Shown here one piece after another: positions 1 to 7,152 of a DNA stretch of 11,149 nucleotides. Source of the DNA: Cyanobacteria bacterium UBA1221 (GTDB lineage Bacteria; Cyanobacteriota; Vampirovibrionia; Gastranaerophilales; Gastranaerophilaceae); assembly GCA_002309425.1 (NCBI GenBank), contig DBXD01000014.1, positions 25,863-37,011 on the forward strand, given 5' to 3'. The notes beneath the pieces were generated by a model, which saw nothing but the letters and a program-made list of their open reading frames with translations, did no database searches and was not told the origin of the DNA. The position numbers and the translations under genes are program-made. How positions within the stretch are numbered: position 1 is the stretch's first letter; each line of letters opens with the position of its first letter.

Positions 1-135
1 TACCGTTTACTGCGAGCGGTGTCAGAGTCGCAGAGGTATGACTCTCTGATTAAACAAAATTACATCCGCAATAGGCACAATTTAAAATGCGCTACGGATA
101 TCATCTTCAATCATTCTTTTGATAGTATTGTTTAA
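1..135 (+). CDS. possible C-terminal tail of an upstream gene (partial)
   Basis: Frame 1 on the plus strand is open from the first base to a TAA at 133-135, giving 44 residues with no start inside the window. The base composition of the first 100 bases is less AT-rich than the nearby spacers, which fits coding sequence. The tail would overlap the 3' end of the minus-strand coiled-coil gene by about 29 bases in a convergent arrangement. No motif is recognisable in the 44 residues, so no function is proposed. It could equally be a chance open frame in the intergenic region. Confidence 0.3.
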   Translation, partial: YRLLRAVSESQRYDSLIKQNYIRNRHNLKCATDIIFNHSFDSIV

Positions 136-403
136 TCCTTTGTTCCGGTGTTTTTCCCTCAAGTTTTTCATTCTCCAGTTGAATTTGTTTTTTCAGTTTT
201 TCTTTCTCCAGTTGAATTTGTTTTTCCAGTTCCTCAATCCTATTTTTGGTAATAGAATCCAGTTGGGGTTTTGCATCTTCAAACAATCTGATTTTCTGAG
301 GATTTTCTTTTGTTGAAAGCTCAGTTGAGTCATTATTAACCTTAATGGTGTCATTTTGTGCCGGTACCGATATTGGTGTATATCCGTATACTCTGCATGC
401 CAT
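107..403 (-). CDS. small coiled-coil protein with an 11-residue tandem repeat, function unknown
   Basis: This 98-residue protein has no recognised family. The start is well supported: AAGGAG lies 8 bases before the ATG at 403. The N-terminal half is polar and probably disordered, with no signal peptide. Residues about 55-81 are a highly charged E/K/Q/L segment. Within it an 11-residue unit, KQIQLEKEKLK then KQIQLENEKLE, occurs twice in tandem, a hendecad spacing typical of a right-handed or parallel coiled coil. The C-terminus is polar. The gene is separated from the murA unit upstream by the hairpin at 511-544, so it is probably transcribed on its own, although no convincing -35/-10 pair is visible in the very AT-rich spacer at 404-510. 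A structural or oligomerising role is possible but not shown. Confidence is good that it is a gene, low for any function. Confidence 0.65.
   Translation of the reverse strand: MACRVYGYTPISVPAQNDTIKVNNDSTELSTKENPQKIRLFEDAKPQLDSITKNRIEELEKQIQLEKEKLKKQIQLENEKLEGKTPEQRIKQYYQKND
168..233 (-). repeat. tandem 33-bp duplication inside the coiled-coil gene
   Basis: Bases 168-200 and 201-233 match at 29 of 33 positions. The unit is in frame and encodes the 11-residue coiled-coil repeat, so it looks like a recent in-frame slippage or duplication. Confidence 0.8.
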
Positions 404-510
404 AATAATTCTCCTTTCCGGTTTCCCTGATTAAAAATATCCAACACATATATAAAGTTTTTTTTTCTTTAAAAATTGCTTTTAATAAATTATTTGTAAA
501 GTATTATTAC

Positions 511-544
511 AAAAAGTGTATATGAATTTTCATATACACTTTTT
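511..544 (-). terminator. strong hairpin, likely bidirectional terminator of the murA unit
   Basis: The arms AAAAAGTGTATATGAA (511-526) and its exact complement (529-544) form a perfect 16-bp inverted repeat separated by TT; in practice the stem is about 15 bp with a 4-base loop. An A tract on one side and a T tract on the other let it act as an intrinsic terminator on either strand. It lies 28 bases after the stop of the RWYDxDP gene and before the next minus-strand gene. The stem is AT-rich rather than GC-rich. A second dyad, TTTGTAA-N7-TTACAAA (493-499 and 507-513), abuts it. Confidence 0.8.
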
Positions 545-571
545 ATTTATTATATAGTATTTTTGTTATAT

Positions 572-910
572 TTAACCGTTACCGTTTGGGCTTTCGTATT
601 CGATACCCATTTCTTTTAATGTTCTTATAAAATTCTGAGCACAAATTTTTTGGGCTTCAGGAGGAACAATACGCAGGATTTCTACTGTTCTTGAAATAAT
701 AGGGTCTTTATCATACCAGCGGTTATTTGCATTGGCAGGTTTAACCATTGCATAAAACTTATCAACGGTTTCCTTTGAAACTTTTTCTTCTATTTTGTGC
801 AGAAAAATCTCAGCCTGAGCATGCAACTCTGTCTGATAATTTCTCAGGAGTTCTATCACTTCTAACAATAATGGATCATGGTCATACCAGCGTTTATAAG
901 TAGGATTCAT
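572..910 (-). CDS. small protein with duplicated RWYDxDP element, overlapping murA
   Basis: The protein has 112 residues and belongs to no family I can name with certainty. It consists of two similar halves. RWYDHDP at residues 7-13 and RWYDKDP at 64-70 are each followed by a predicted amphipathic helix (LLLEVIELLRN and IISRTVEILRI) and a second helix ending near residues 40 and 98, so the repeat period is 57 residues. There is no signal peptide or membrane segment; it should be a cytosolic helical protein. The ATG at 910 lies 17 bases inside the 3' end of murA and has GGAAGGA about 7 bases upstream within murA, so it is co-transcribed with and probably translationally coupled to murA. The terminator at 511-544 follows it. 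The RWYD and DP residues, conserved in both copies, are probably structural or ligand-binding; this is inference. Confidence 0.8.
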   Translation of the reverse strand: MNPTYKRWYDHDPLLLEVIELLRNYQTELHAQAEIFLHKIEEKVSKETVDKFYAMVKPANANNRWYDKDPIISRTVEILRIVPPEAQKICAQNFIRTLKEMGIEYESPNGNG

Positions 911-2222
911 TACGTATTCCTTCCGTTATCTTGTCAGGAGAAACGAAATTTTCATCTCTTCTTTCTATCTTTCCTCCTAACAATCTTAACTTAGATTCAA
1001 AATTTTCGTATCCTCTATCTATATGATGTAAGTTATCAATTACGGAAGTTCCCTCAGCCATTAACCCCGCAACAACAAGTGCAGCGCCTGCTCTGAGGTC
1101 GGAAGCGGCAACTCCTGCTCCTGTTAATTTTTTTACCCCTTTAATAATTGCATGGTTTCTGTCCTGATGAATATCAGCTCCCATGCGGCGAAGTTCGGGA
1201 ACCTGCATAAATCTGTTTTCGTAGAGGCTTTCTGTAATTATGCCGACCCCGTTCGCAGTTGAGAGGAGAACCATTGCCATTGATTGTAAATCTGTCGGGA
1301 ACCCGGGATAAGGCTGAGTTACAAAATTTATTGAATTAAGTCTGTTTTTGCAGCTTACTTCAAGCACATTGGGTTCAATAAGTTTAATATTTGCACCCAT
1401 TTTCAGCAATTTATCGGTGAAGAACGTCAAGTGTGCCGGAAATACGTTTTTGATAATCCCTTTTCCTCTTGTTGCGATAATTGCAGACATAAAAGTTCCG
1501 GCTTCAATTCTGTCGGGAATTGTAGTATATTCAATCGGATGTAAATCCTCAGGTCTTACTCCGTTAATAACAATTTCGGATGTTCCTGCTCCGTTAACGT
1601 CTGCACCTAATGTGTTCAGGAAGTTTGCCAAGTCAACAATTTCAGGTTCCTGTGCCGCATTTTGTATTCTGGTTGAACCCTGAGCCAAAATAGCAGCAAG
1701 CATGATATTTTCGGTTGCCCCGACTGACGGTATATCAAGATAAACATCAGTTCCTACAAGTTTGGAGGCTTTTGCGTGCACATAACCGTTCTCGATTTTA
1801 ATTTTTGCACCCAAAGCTTCAAGACCGCGAATATGGAAATCAACTCTTCTTTCGCCTATAGCACAACCGCCGGGTAACGCAACAATGGCTTCTTTACATC
1901 TGGACATCAGTGCTCCCAGAATAATAAAGGAAGCTCTCATCTTGCTAACCTGTTCATATTTTGCGGTAATACTGGTTAAATCAGTTGCATCAATAACTAT
2001 AGATTTTTCGTGTTTATCATAATTTGTTTTTGCACCAAGACCTTCAATAACGCTGAGCATAATCTCGACGTCGGTTAAATCCGGTACATTATATATTTTA
2101 GTCGAACCCTTAGCAAGAATTGCGGCAGCCATTAATTTAAGAACAGAGTTCTTTGCACCGCCTATTTCTACTTCGCCTTTTAACGGGGTTCCGCCTTTTA
2201 CATAATACTTATCAGCCAACAT
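894..2222 (-). CDS. murA: UDP-N-acetylglucosamine 1-carboxyvinyltransferase (MurA)
   Basis: MurA catalyses the first committed step of peptidoglycan synthesis in the cytosol: transfer of enolpyruvate from phosphoenolpyruvate to UDP-GlcNAc. The 442-residue product has the EPSP-synthase/MurA fold signatures in order: GAKN near residues 23-26 (substrate-binding Lys24 and Asn25), the loop LPGGCAIG with catalytic Cys120 (a Cys rather than the Asp of fosfomycin-resistant forms, so fosfomycin sensitivity is predicted), YPGFPTDLQ, and DLRAGAAL with Arg377. The frame stays open 21 codons upstream to 2285, but that start has no ribosome site and lies between the elements of a strong promoter. The ATG at 2222 follows GGAGG, though closely (2 bases), and gives the usual MurA N-terminus. 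The C-terminus runs about 20 residues past the usual family end and overlaps the RWYDxDP gene by 17 bases. Confidence 0.95.
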   Translation of the reverse strand: MLADKYYVKGGTPLKGEVEIGGAKNSVLKLMAAAILAKGSTKIYNVPDLTDVEIMLSVIEGLGAKTNYDKHEKSIVIDATDLTSITAKYEQVSKMRASFIILGALMSRCKEAIVALPGGCAIGERRVDFHIRGLEALGAKIKIENGYVHAKASKLVGTDVYLDIPSVGATENIMLAAILAQGSTRIQNAAQEPEIVDLANFLNTLGADVNGAGTSEIVINGVRPEDLHPIEYTTIPDRIEAGTFMSAIIATRGKGIIKNVFPAHLTFFTDKLLKMGANIKLIEPNVLEVSCKNRLNSINFVTQPYPGFPTDLQSMAMVLLSTANGVGIITESLYENRFMQVPELRRMGADIHQDRNHAIIKGVKKLTGAGVAASDLRAGAALVVAGLMAEGTSVIDNLHHIDRGYENFESKLRLLGGKIERRDENFVSPDKITEGIRNESYL

Positions 2223-2264
2223 TCCCTCCGGAAAACATATCCTACTAATCCTAATGATAATATC

Positions 2265-2293
2265 ATAATACAACCATAAGTACATGGTGTAAA
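2265..2293 (-). promoter_or_regulatory. sigma-70-type promoter of murA
   Basis: On the minus strand TTTACA (2288-2293), a 17-base spacer and TATTAT (2265-2270) each match the consensus at 5 of 6 positions. Transcription should start near 2258, giving a leader of about 36 bases before the ATG at 2222. This rules out the longer frame starting at 2285. It also means murA can be expressed apart from the serpin-like genes upstream. Confidence 0.75.
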
Positions 2294-2321
2294 TAAGTTA
2301 AAATATGTAAAGACGGATTTT

Positions 2322-3437
2322 TTATTTCTGGAGTTTTTTGGCATCTTCAATTTTCATTGCAAAATAAGGTTTTGTTTTCCCCTCTTCCTGAATGAAAATT
2401 ATATACCTGCTGTTAAAGTAAAAATACCTTGGTTTTGTATTGTGTATATTGGCCACCATGGCTTTTTCCTGCATCATGGCAGCTTCTGATTTTAATTCAA
2501 CACCGGCTTCGTCCATTTTAAATTGAACTGTTTCAACAGCCTTTGATATTATAAAACCGGAATTTTTAATGGGTTTATTATAAAGTTCCGGAAATTCTCT
2601 TTCGGATTTGAACTCAATGTTTGGAGCTTTAAATTCATCTTCTTTTGAAAGACGTCTTGAACCTCTGTATGATTCTGTTTTAGCCGTCATATCTGTGTAT
2701 AAACCGCTTAGAGGTTTGTTATCGTCTGTTCTGTATAAATAAATGATGTCACCCTGCTTAGATCTCAATGTCAGAGCGAAATCATTCGGATTATTATAAT
2801 AGAGAACATGTACTGTATGCCTTAAAGCCTCGGAAGAATTTTTATCTATGCCGAAATATTTTACAAGACCCTCGCTTCCTTTAAATTCCGCATCTTCGAG
2901 TTTGTCAAATCTTGCAATGTACTGAAAATCTTTTTTAAGCATTGCATACAGAAAATATTTTTCCGGTTCGGGATTCCAATCGAACATATCAAGTATATCA
3001 CTTGTTTCATTAAATTTTTCTTTTATTCCTGCTTCTATTTCGGACTTTAGTTCAGGAGAAGCCAGTCCCCATTTTTTATAGTATGAATTTTCGGATATAT
3101 CTTCTGTTGTAAAGTCTTGTCTGTTCAGATTTTCAGCCATAACAGATTTATATCCGACAAACTCGATGGGATGTTTTACTAATTCATTGACTGAATCATT
3201 CCATACAAGCTGGAATGTTCCAACCCACACTTGGTTTTTGGCATCAGATAAACTGTTCATTGTAGGGAGAATTTCGAAGTCGGCAGTAGTTTCCGGAACC
3301 TGAGCCTCCGCAGAGACAGGTCTTTCAGCAGCCTGAGTTTCTCTTTTCTCCCAAAATTTCCAGTTAAATGCATACGCTGCCATACTTGCTATTACTGTAA
3401 GAACAAATATCAAAAACAAAAAATTTCTTATTTTCAT
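2322..3437 (-). CDS. exported serpin-like protein, second of a tandem pair
   Basis: The product has 371 residues. Its N-terminus (MKIRNFLFLIFVLTVIASMAAYA) is a signal peptide with an AYA cleavage site, followed by FNWKFW, as in its paralogue. Residues about 50 to the end are roughly 70% identical by eye to the upstream gene's product. The C-terminal part resembles serpins: VQFKMDEAGVELKSEA (about 304-319) matches the serpin hinge pattern (VDExGxxAxxxT-like), then a 16-residue loop (320-335), then PRYFYFN and a strand IIFIQEEG like serpin PFLFFI. Serpins trap proteases by loop insertion; a secreted protease inhibitor is therefore my inference. The frame extends to a TTG at 3452, but the ATG at 3437 follows AAGAAGG by 4 bases and leaves a clean signal peptide. 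It starts 15 bases after the upstream gene, so the two are one operon. Alternative: an uncharacterised secreted family without inhibitory activity. Confidence 0.8.
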   Translation of the reverse strand: MKIRNFLFLIFVLTVIASMAAYAFNWKFWEKRETQAAERPVSAEAQVPETTADFEILPTMNSLSDAKNQVWVGTFQLVWNDSVNELVKHPIEFVGYKSVMAENLNRQDFTTEDISENSYYKKWGLASPELKSEIEAGIKEKFNETSDILDMFDWNPEPEKYFLYAMLKKDFQYIARFDKLEDAEFKGSEGLVKYFGIDKNSSEALRHTVHVLYYNNPNDFALTLRSKQGDIIYLYRTDDNKPLSGLYTDMTAKTESYRGSRRLSKEDEFKAPNIEFKSEREFPELYNKPIKNSGFIISKAVETVQFKMDEAGVELKSEAAMMQEKAMVANIHNTKPRYFYFNSRYIIFIQEEGKTKPYFAMKIEDAKKLQK

Positions 3438-3452
3438 AAAACCTTCTTTCAA

Positions 3453-4547
3453 TTATTTTTGCAGTTTTTTAACATCTTCAACTTTCATTGCAAAATACGG
3501 TTTGGATTTTCCACTTTCAATCAGGAAAATAACATATTTGCCGTTGAAATAAAAATATCTCGGAAGAATAACGTGACCCGGCCCTATTGAAGTTGCGCCT
3601 ACCATCATCCCTGCTTCGGATTTTAGTTTTACTCCGGTTTCATCCATTTTGAATTGCACTGTTTCAACCGCTTTAAAAATTTCAAAATCAGAATTTTTGA
3701 TTTGTTTATTACAAATTTCAGGGAATTCCCTTTCTGATTTAAAGTCAATCACAGGAGCTTTAAATTCATCTTTCGGAGTCAGCCATTTATTGCCGCTGTA
3801 CGAGGCTGCTTTTGACATCATATCCGAGTACAGTTCATTCAGATTTTTTGTGTCGTCAGTTCTGTACAAATATACAATATCGCCTTGTTTTGATTTTAAA
3901 GCAAGTGCGCAATCATCCTGGCTGTTGTAATACAAAACTTTAACGGAGTTTCTGAGTGAATAGTCAGAGTCCTTATTGATCCCGAAATATTTAACAAGCC
4001 CCTCACTTCCTCTAAATTCAGCATCTTCAAGTTTGTTGAACGGTTTGAGGTATTCAAAATCTTTTTTCAGCATTGCGTAAAGAAAATATTTTCTGTATCC
4101 CGGGGTCCAGTCAAACATATCAAGAATATCGCTTGTTTCGTTGAACTTTTCTTTTATACCGTTTTCAATTTCTTTTTTCATCTGCGGAGAGGCTAATCCC
4201 CATTTTTTATAGTATGCGCTGTCAGAAAGGTCATTTGTTGTAAAAGATTGTTTATTCAAATTTTCAGCCATAACGGATTTATATCCGACAAATTCCACGG
4301 GGTGTTTAATTAATTCATTTACCAAATCGTTCCATATAAGCTGAAAAGTTCCGACCCACACCTGATTTTTTGCGTTAGATATACTGTCCATTGTCGGTAA
4401 AATTTCAAAATCAGTGACAGCTTCCATCGGTATTTCGGCTGCTTTAACTTCTTTTTTCTGCCAGAATTTCCAGTTGAATGCATTTGCCGTCAAACTAGTG
4501 GTTAATATTGCAATTATTGCAACGAATAAGCATAATCTTTTTTTCAT
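3453..4547 (-). CDS. exported serpin-like protein, first of a tandem pair
   Basis: The product has 364 residues: a signal peptide (MKKRLCLFVAIIAILTTSL, cleavage after TANA), the shared FNWKFW segment, then a mature domain starting near VTDFEILPTMDS. Features seen in both paralogues include NQVWVGTFQL, WNDxVNEL, MAENLN, YYKKWGLASP, EKFNETSDILDMFDW, YFLYAMLKKDF, GLVKYFGI and YLYRTDD. The end is serpin-like: FKAPxIxFKSEREFPE, the hinge ETGVKLKSEA (303-312), a 16-residue loop (313-328), then PRYFYFN and a terminal strand. The total length after cleavage, near 340 residues, suits a compact serpin. It lies 14 bases after the UPF0235 gene, with GAGGG just before its ATG, so it is probably co-transcribed with it. 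Export to periplasm or surface is well supported; protease inhibition is inferred from the C-terminal pattern only. Confidence 0.8.
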   Translation of the reverse strand: MKKRLCLFVAIIAILTTSLTANAFNWKFWQKKEVKAAEIPMEAVTDFEILPTMDSISNAKNQVWVGTFQLIWNDLVNELIKHPVEFVGYKSVMAENLNKQSFTTNDLSDSAYYKKWGLASPQMKKEIENGIKEKFNETSDILDMFDWTPGYRKYFLYAMLKKDFEYLKPFNKLEDAEFRGSEGLVKYFGINKDSDYSLRNSVKVLYYNSQDDCALALKSKQGDIVYLYRTDDTKNLNELYSDMMSKAASYSGNKWLTPKDEFKAPVIDFKSEREFPEICNKQIKNSDFEIFKAVETVQFKMDETGVKLKSEAGMMVGATSIGPGHVILPRYFYFNGKYVIFLIESGKSKPYFAMKVEDVKKLQK

Positions 4548-4561
4548 GTAACCCTCTTTCG

Positions 4562-4846
4562 TTAATCAAAAAGTTTTTTTATATCGGATATTTTATCATT
4601 ATCCGTAACTTTAATCAATAAAGTTTTATCTTTTGATGTTTCTCCTTTTATGATTTCAATGGAGGTTTTTGGTATTTTTAATTTTTTTGATAAAAATTCC
4701 AAAAGAGCTTTGTTTGCTTTCCCTTCAATCGGCTGAGCCGTGAGTTTTATTTTTACTCCGGTTTCATCTTTTAAAATATCATTTTTAGCGGCGTTAGGCG
4801 AGATTTTCAGATTTATAATAAGCCCTTCTTTTGTTTCTCTAATCAT
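4562..4846 (-). CDS. yggU: UPF0235/DUF167 family protein (YggU-like)
   Basis: This 94-residue cytosolic protein matches the UPF0235 (DUF167, E. coli YggU) pattern along its whole length: LKISPNAAKNDI, then VKIKLTAQPIEGKANKALLEFLSKKLKI with the family's signature P-x-(E/D)GKAN, then IEIIKGETSKDKTL. The family's biochemical role is not established; it is a small conserved alpha/beta protein. The ATG at 4846 is preceded by AAGGA about 8 bases upstream. It is divergent from rel across a 74-base spacer and opens the minus-strand group that continues 14 bases later with the serpin-like pair. Its promoter is unclear: TTGACA occurs on the minus strand at 4895-4900 but no good -10 is found 16-18 bases beyond it. 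Confidence 0.9.
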   Translation of the reverse strand: MIRETKEGLIINLKISPNAAKNDILKDETGVKIKLTAQPIEGKANKALLEFLSKKLKIPKTSIEIIKGETSKDKTLLIKVTDNDKISDIKKLFD

Positions 4847-4882
4847 TTAGTAATCCTTATGTATGATATTTGTGCATTTTGC

Positions 4883-4914
4883 TTGAAAATTACATGTCAA
4901 ATTCGTATTATAAT
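4883..4914 (+). promoter_or_regulatory. rel promoter, placed for a leaderless transcript
   Basis: TTGAAA (4883-4888), a 17-base spacer and TATTAT (4906-4911) form one reading; the overlapping TATAAT (4909-4914) is a perfect -10 lying exactly 6 bases before the ATG at 4921. Either puts transcription start at or within about 3 bases of the start codon. No Shine-Dalgarno sequence precedes that ATG. Confidence 0.65.
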
Positions 4915-4920
4915 TATACC

Positions 4921-7137
4921 ATGGCAGAAGAATTGCTTTTTGAAGATATAAAGAAAAGTCTTGTTGAACAACAACGGTCAGCAAAAGATATAAAAAAAAT
5001 AGAAGAAGCTTTTGAATTTGCGAAAAAAGTTCACGAGGGTCAGTACCGTGTGTCGGAAGAACCGTATATTGTTCACCCCGTTGAAGTTGCAAAGATACTT
5101 GTAGATTTAAAAGTTGACAGTCATACAATTATGGCTGCATTTTTACATGATATTTTAGAAGATACAGATACTCAGCCGGAAGAAATTGAAAGCAGATTCG
5201 GGAAAGATGTCTTGACTCTCGTTCAGGGTGTCACCAAATTAGGTAAATTAAAGTTCAAATCAAATGAAGAACGTCAGGCAGAAAATTTCCGCCGTCTGTT
5301 TATAGCCATGGCAAACGATATAAGGGTAATCTTTTTAAAACTTGCAGACAGACTCCATAATATGCGTACCCTTAATTTTATGGCTGCAAATAAGCAGCAG
5401 AAGATTGCAAGAGAAACTCTGGATATTTTTGCTCCTCTTGCAAATCGTTTAGGTATCGGTAAAATTAAGGCTGAGCTGGAGGATTTATCGTTAAGATATC
5501 TGGAGCCTGACAAATATTTTGAAATTGCCCAGCTTGTTTCTCAGACAAAAGCCGAACGTGAAATGACCGTAAAACTTCTTATTGACCAAATTTCAAAGGA
5601 TGTTAAAAAGAACGGTATTAACGCACATATAACGGGTCGTGCAAAACATTATTACAGTATATATGCAAAAATGAAAAGGCTTAATATCGCTTTTCATGAT
5701 TTATATGATATTACGGCTGTTCGTGTAATTGTTGATACGGAAAAAGAATGTTATGAGGTTTTGGGTTTAATTCATTCCCAGTTCAAACCAATTCCCGGAC
5801 GTTTCAAAGATTATATTGCTATGCCAAAAGGAAATCTTTATCAGTCCTTACATACTTCCGTAATCGGTCCCCGTTCAAAACCTCTGGAGGTTCAGATAAG
5901 AACGTGGGAAATGCACGAAGTTGCGGAATTTGGTGTTGCTGCTCACTGGAGATATAAGGAAAAAGGGTCACAGAAAGCAAATAATCCTGCCGATATGAAA
6001 TTCTCCTGGATGCGTAAAATGGTGGAATTTGATAAGGATATGACATCCGCAGAAGATTTCGTAAACTCGGTAAAACTGGATTTGTTTTCGGATCAGGTTT
6101 TTGCCTTTACTCCGAACGGCGATGTTTTTGATTTGCCCAAAGATGCGACTCCTGTCGATTTTGCGTATCGTATCCATACGGATGTCGGGCATAAAACCGT
6201 AGGAGCTTTAATAAACGGACGAATTGCCCAGTTAGATGCCAAAATTAATAATGGTGATATTGTTGAAATTCTGACATCAAAAACTCCCGCCCCCCGTTTG
6301 GATTGGCTGAATTTTGTCGTAACAAAACAGGCTTCCTCCAAAATTAAACAATGGTTTAAAAAGAATAACAGAGAAACTAATATTGAAATCGGAAAAACAA
6401 ACCTTGAACATGAATTAACCAAAGGTGTTTTCGATGAAACTGTAAAAGCCGGAGAATTTGAAAGAATTGCAAAAGAAATGAACTACCAAAGTTCGGAGGA
6501 TTTGTTTGCAGCTCTCGGGTACGGCGAAACTACAATAAATAAGATTTTAAACAGAATTAAAAAACCGCAGGAACCTGTACCCGAATCTACTTTCAGAACC
6601 TCTAACAGAAAAAAATCCGAAAAAGATATTATAGGGTTGGAAGGTTTGTTATATTCTTTTGCCAAGTGTTGTTCTCCTATCCCCGGAGAACCTATTGTAG
6701 GGGTTGTAACACGTTCTAAAGGAGTATCCGTACACAGAATTGACTGTAAGACTCTTGAAACAATTCCGCCGGAGAGACTTCTTGATATACGCTGGTCGGG
6801 TGATAACACAAATAAAACTTACACTACAACAATAAGGGTTGAAACAGGTGAAAAACTCGGCTTGTTAAAAGATATAATTGCCGCTATTTCCGATAATAAT
6901 ATTAACATTACCTATGCAAATGTTAAATCAAAAAATAATAAGAAACTTGGAGTTATTGAAATCGGAATGGAATTAGACAATATTGATACTCTGAAAAAAG
7001 TTATAAATTGTATTCAGGCTATTCCAGATGTATATAGTGTCAAACGTATTCAAACTTCATATGTTGCCACTCCGACTCCAAATCCAAGGAGCGGTAAGAA
7101 GCCTAATAAAAATACCGCAAATCGCAAAAAAGATTGA
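4921..7137 (+). CDS. rel: bifunctional (p)ppGpp synthetase/hydrolase (RelA/SpoT family)
   Basis: Rel makes and degrades the stringent-response alarmone (p)ppGpp. All domains of a long RSH protein are present in 738 residues. The HD hydrolase domain (about 30-190) keeps its metal and catalytic residues: His52, His76-Asp77, Glu80-Asp81, Asp143 and Asn147 in ADRLHNMRT, so hydrolysis should be active. The synthetase domain (about 235-350) has GRAKHYYSIYAKMK, the RFKD motif (294-297) typical of bifunctional enzymes rather than EXDD of RelA, YQSLHT, and EVQIRTWEMHEVAEFG. TGS spans about 388-452. The zinc-finger-like region has Cys583-Cys584, His605 and Cys609; ACT is about 632-710. The tail is lysine-rich. 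It appears to be the only such enzyme in the window and likely serves both activities. The frame is open 17 codons further to a TTG at 4870, but the ATG at 4921 fits the family and the promoter. Expression is probably leaderless. Confidence 0.97.
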   Translation: MAEELLFEDIKKSLVEQQRSAKDIKKIEEAFEFAKKVHEGQYRVSEEPYIVHPVEVAKILVDLKVDSHTIMAAFLHDILEDTDTQPEEIESRFGKDVLTLVQGVTKLGKLKFKSNEERQAENFRRLFIAMANDIRVIFLKLADRLHNMRTLNFMAANKQQKIARETLDIFAPLANRLGIGKIKAELEDLSLRYLEPDKYFEIAQLVSQTKAEREMTVKLLIDQISKDVKKNGINAHITGRAKHYYSIYAKMKRLNIAFHDLYDITAVRVIVDTEKECYEVLGLIHSQFKPIPGRFKDYIAMPKGNLYQSLHTSVIGPRSKPLEVQIRTWEMHEVAEFGVAAHWRYKEKGSQKANNPADMKFSWMRKMVEFDKDMTSAEDFVNSVKLDLFSDQVFAFTPNGDVFDLPKDATPVDFAYRIHTDVGHKTVGALINGRIAQLDAKINNGDIVEILTSKTPAPRLDWLNFVVTKQASSKIKQWFKKNNRETNIEIGKTNLEHELTKGVFDETVKAGEFERIAKEMNYQSSEDLFAALGYGETTINKILNRIKKPQEPVPESTFRTSNRKKSEKDIIGLEGLLYSFAKCCSPIPGEPIVGVVTRSKGVSVHRIDCKTLETIPPERLLDIRWSGDNTNKTYTTTIRVETGEKLGLLKDIIAAISDNNINITYANVKSKNNKKLGVIEIGMELDNIDTLKKVINCIQAIPDVYSVKRIQTSYVATPTPNPRSGKKPNKNTANRKKD

Positions 7138-7152
7138 TAACGGGTAATTAAT

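Noticed and set aside
24..45. Short inverted repeat AGAGTC-N10-GACTCT
   Set aside because: The stem is only 6 bp with a 10-base loop and no T tract, and it lies in a frame that may be coding.
119..316. Plus-strand frame of 65 codons opposite the coiled-coil gene
   Set aside because: It is the antisense of E/K/Q-rich codons, giving a Phe/Leu-rich product that only mimics a membrane protein; no ribosome site is present.
3438..3452. TTG start directly after the upstream stop for the second serpin-like gene
   Set aside because: These codons are the ribosome binding site (AAGAAGG) of the ATG at 3437, which gives a normal signal peptide.
4863..4900. Minus-strand TTGACA (4895-4900) paired with TATCAT (4863-4868) as a promoter for the UPF0235 gene
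   Set aside because: The spacer is 26 bases, too long for a sigma-70 promoter; the true promoter could not be placed.
4870..4920. N-terminal extension of Rel from a TTG at 4870 or an ATG at 4894
   Set aside because: Neither has a ribosome binding site, the residues do not resemble RSH N-termini, and the promoter elements overlap them.
5809..5839. Rel synthetase motif reads PKGNLYQSLH where many homologues have PKPNGYQSLH
   Set aside because: The Pro and Gly positions vary among active RSH enzymes from memory of the family, while the catalytic and RFKD residues are intact, so no loss of activity is implied.
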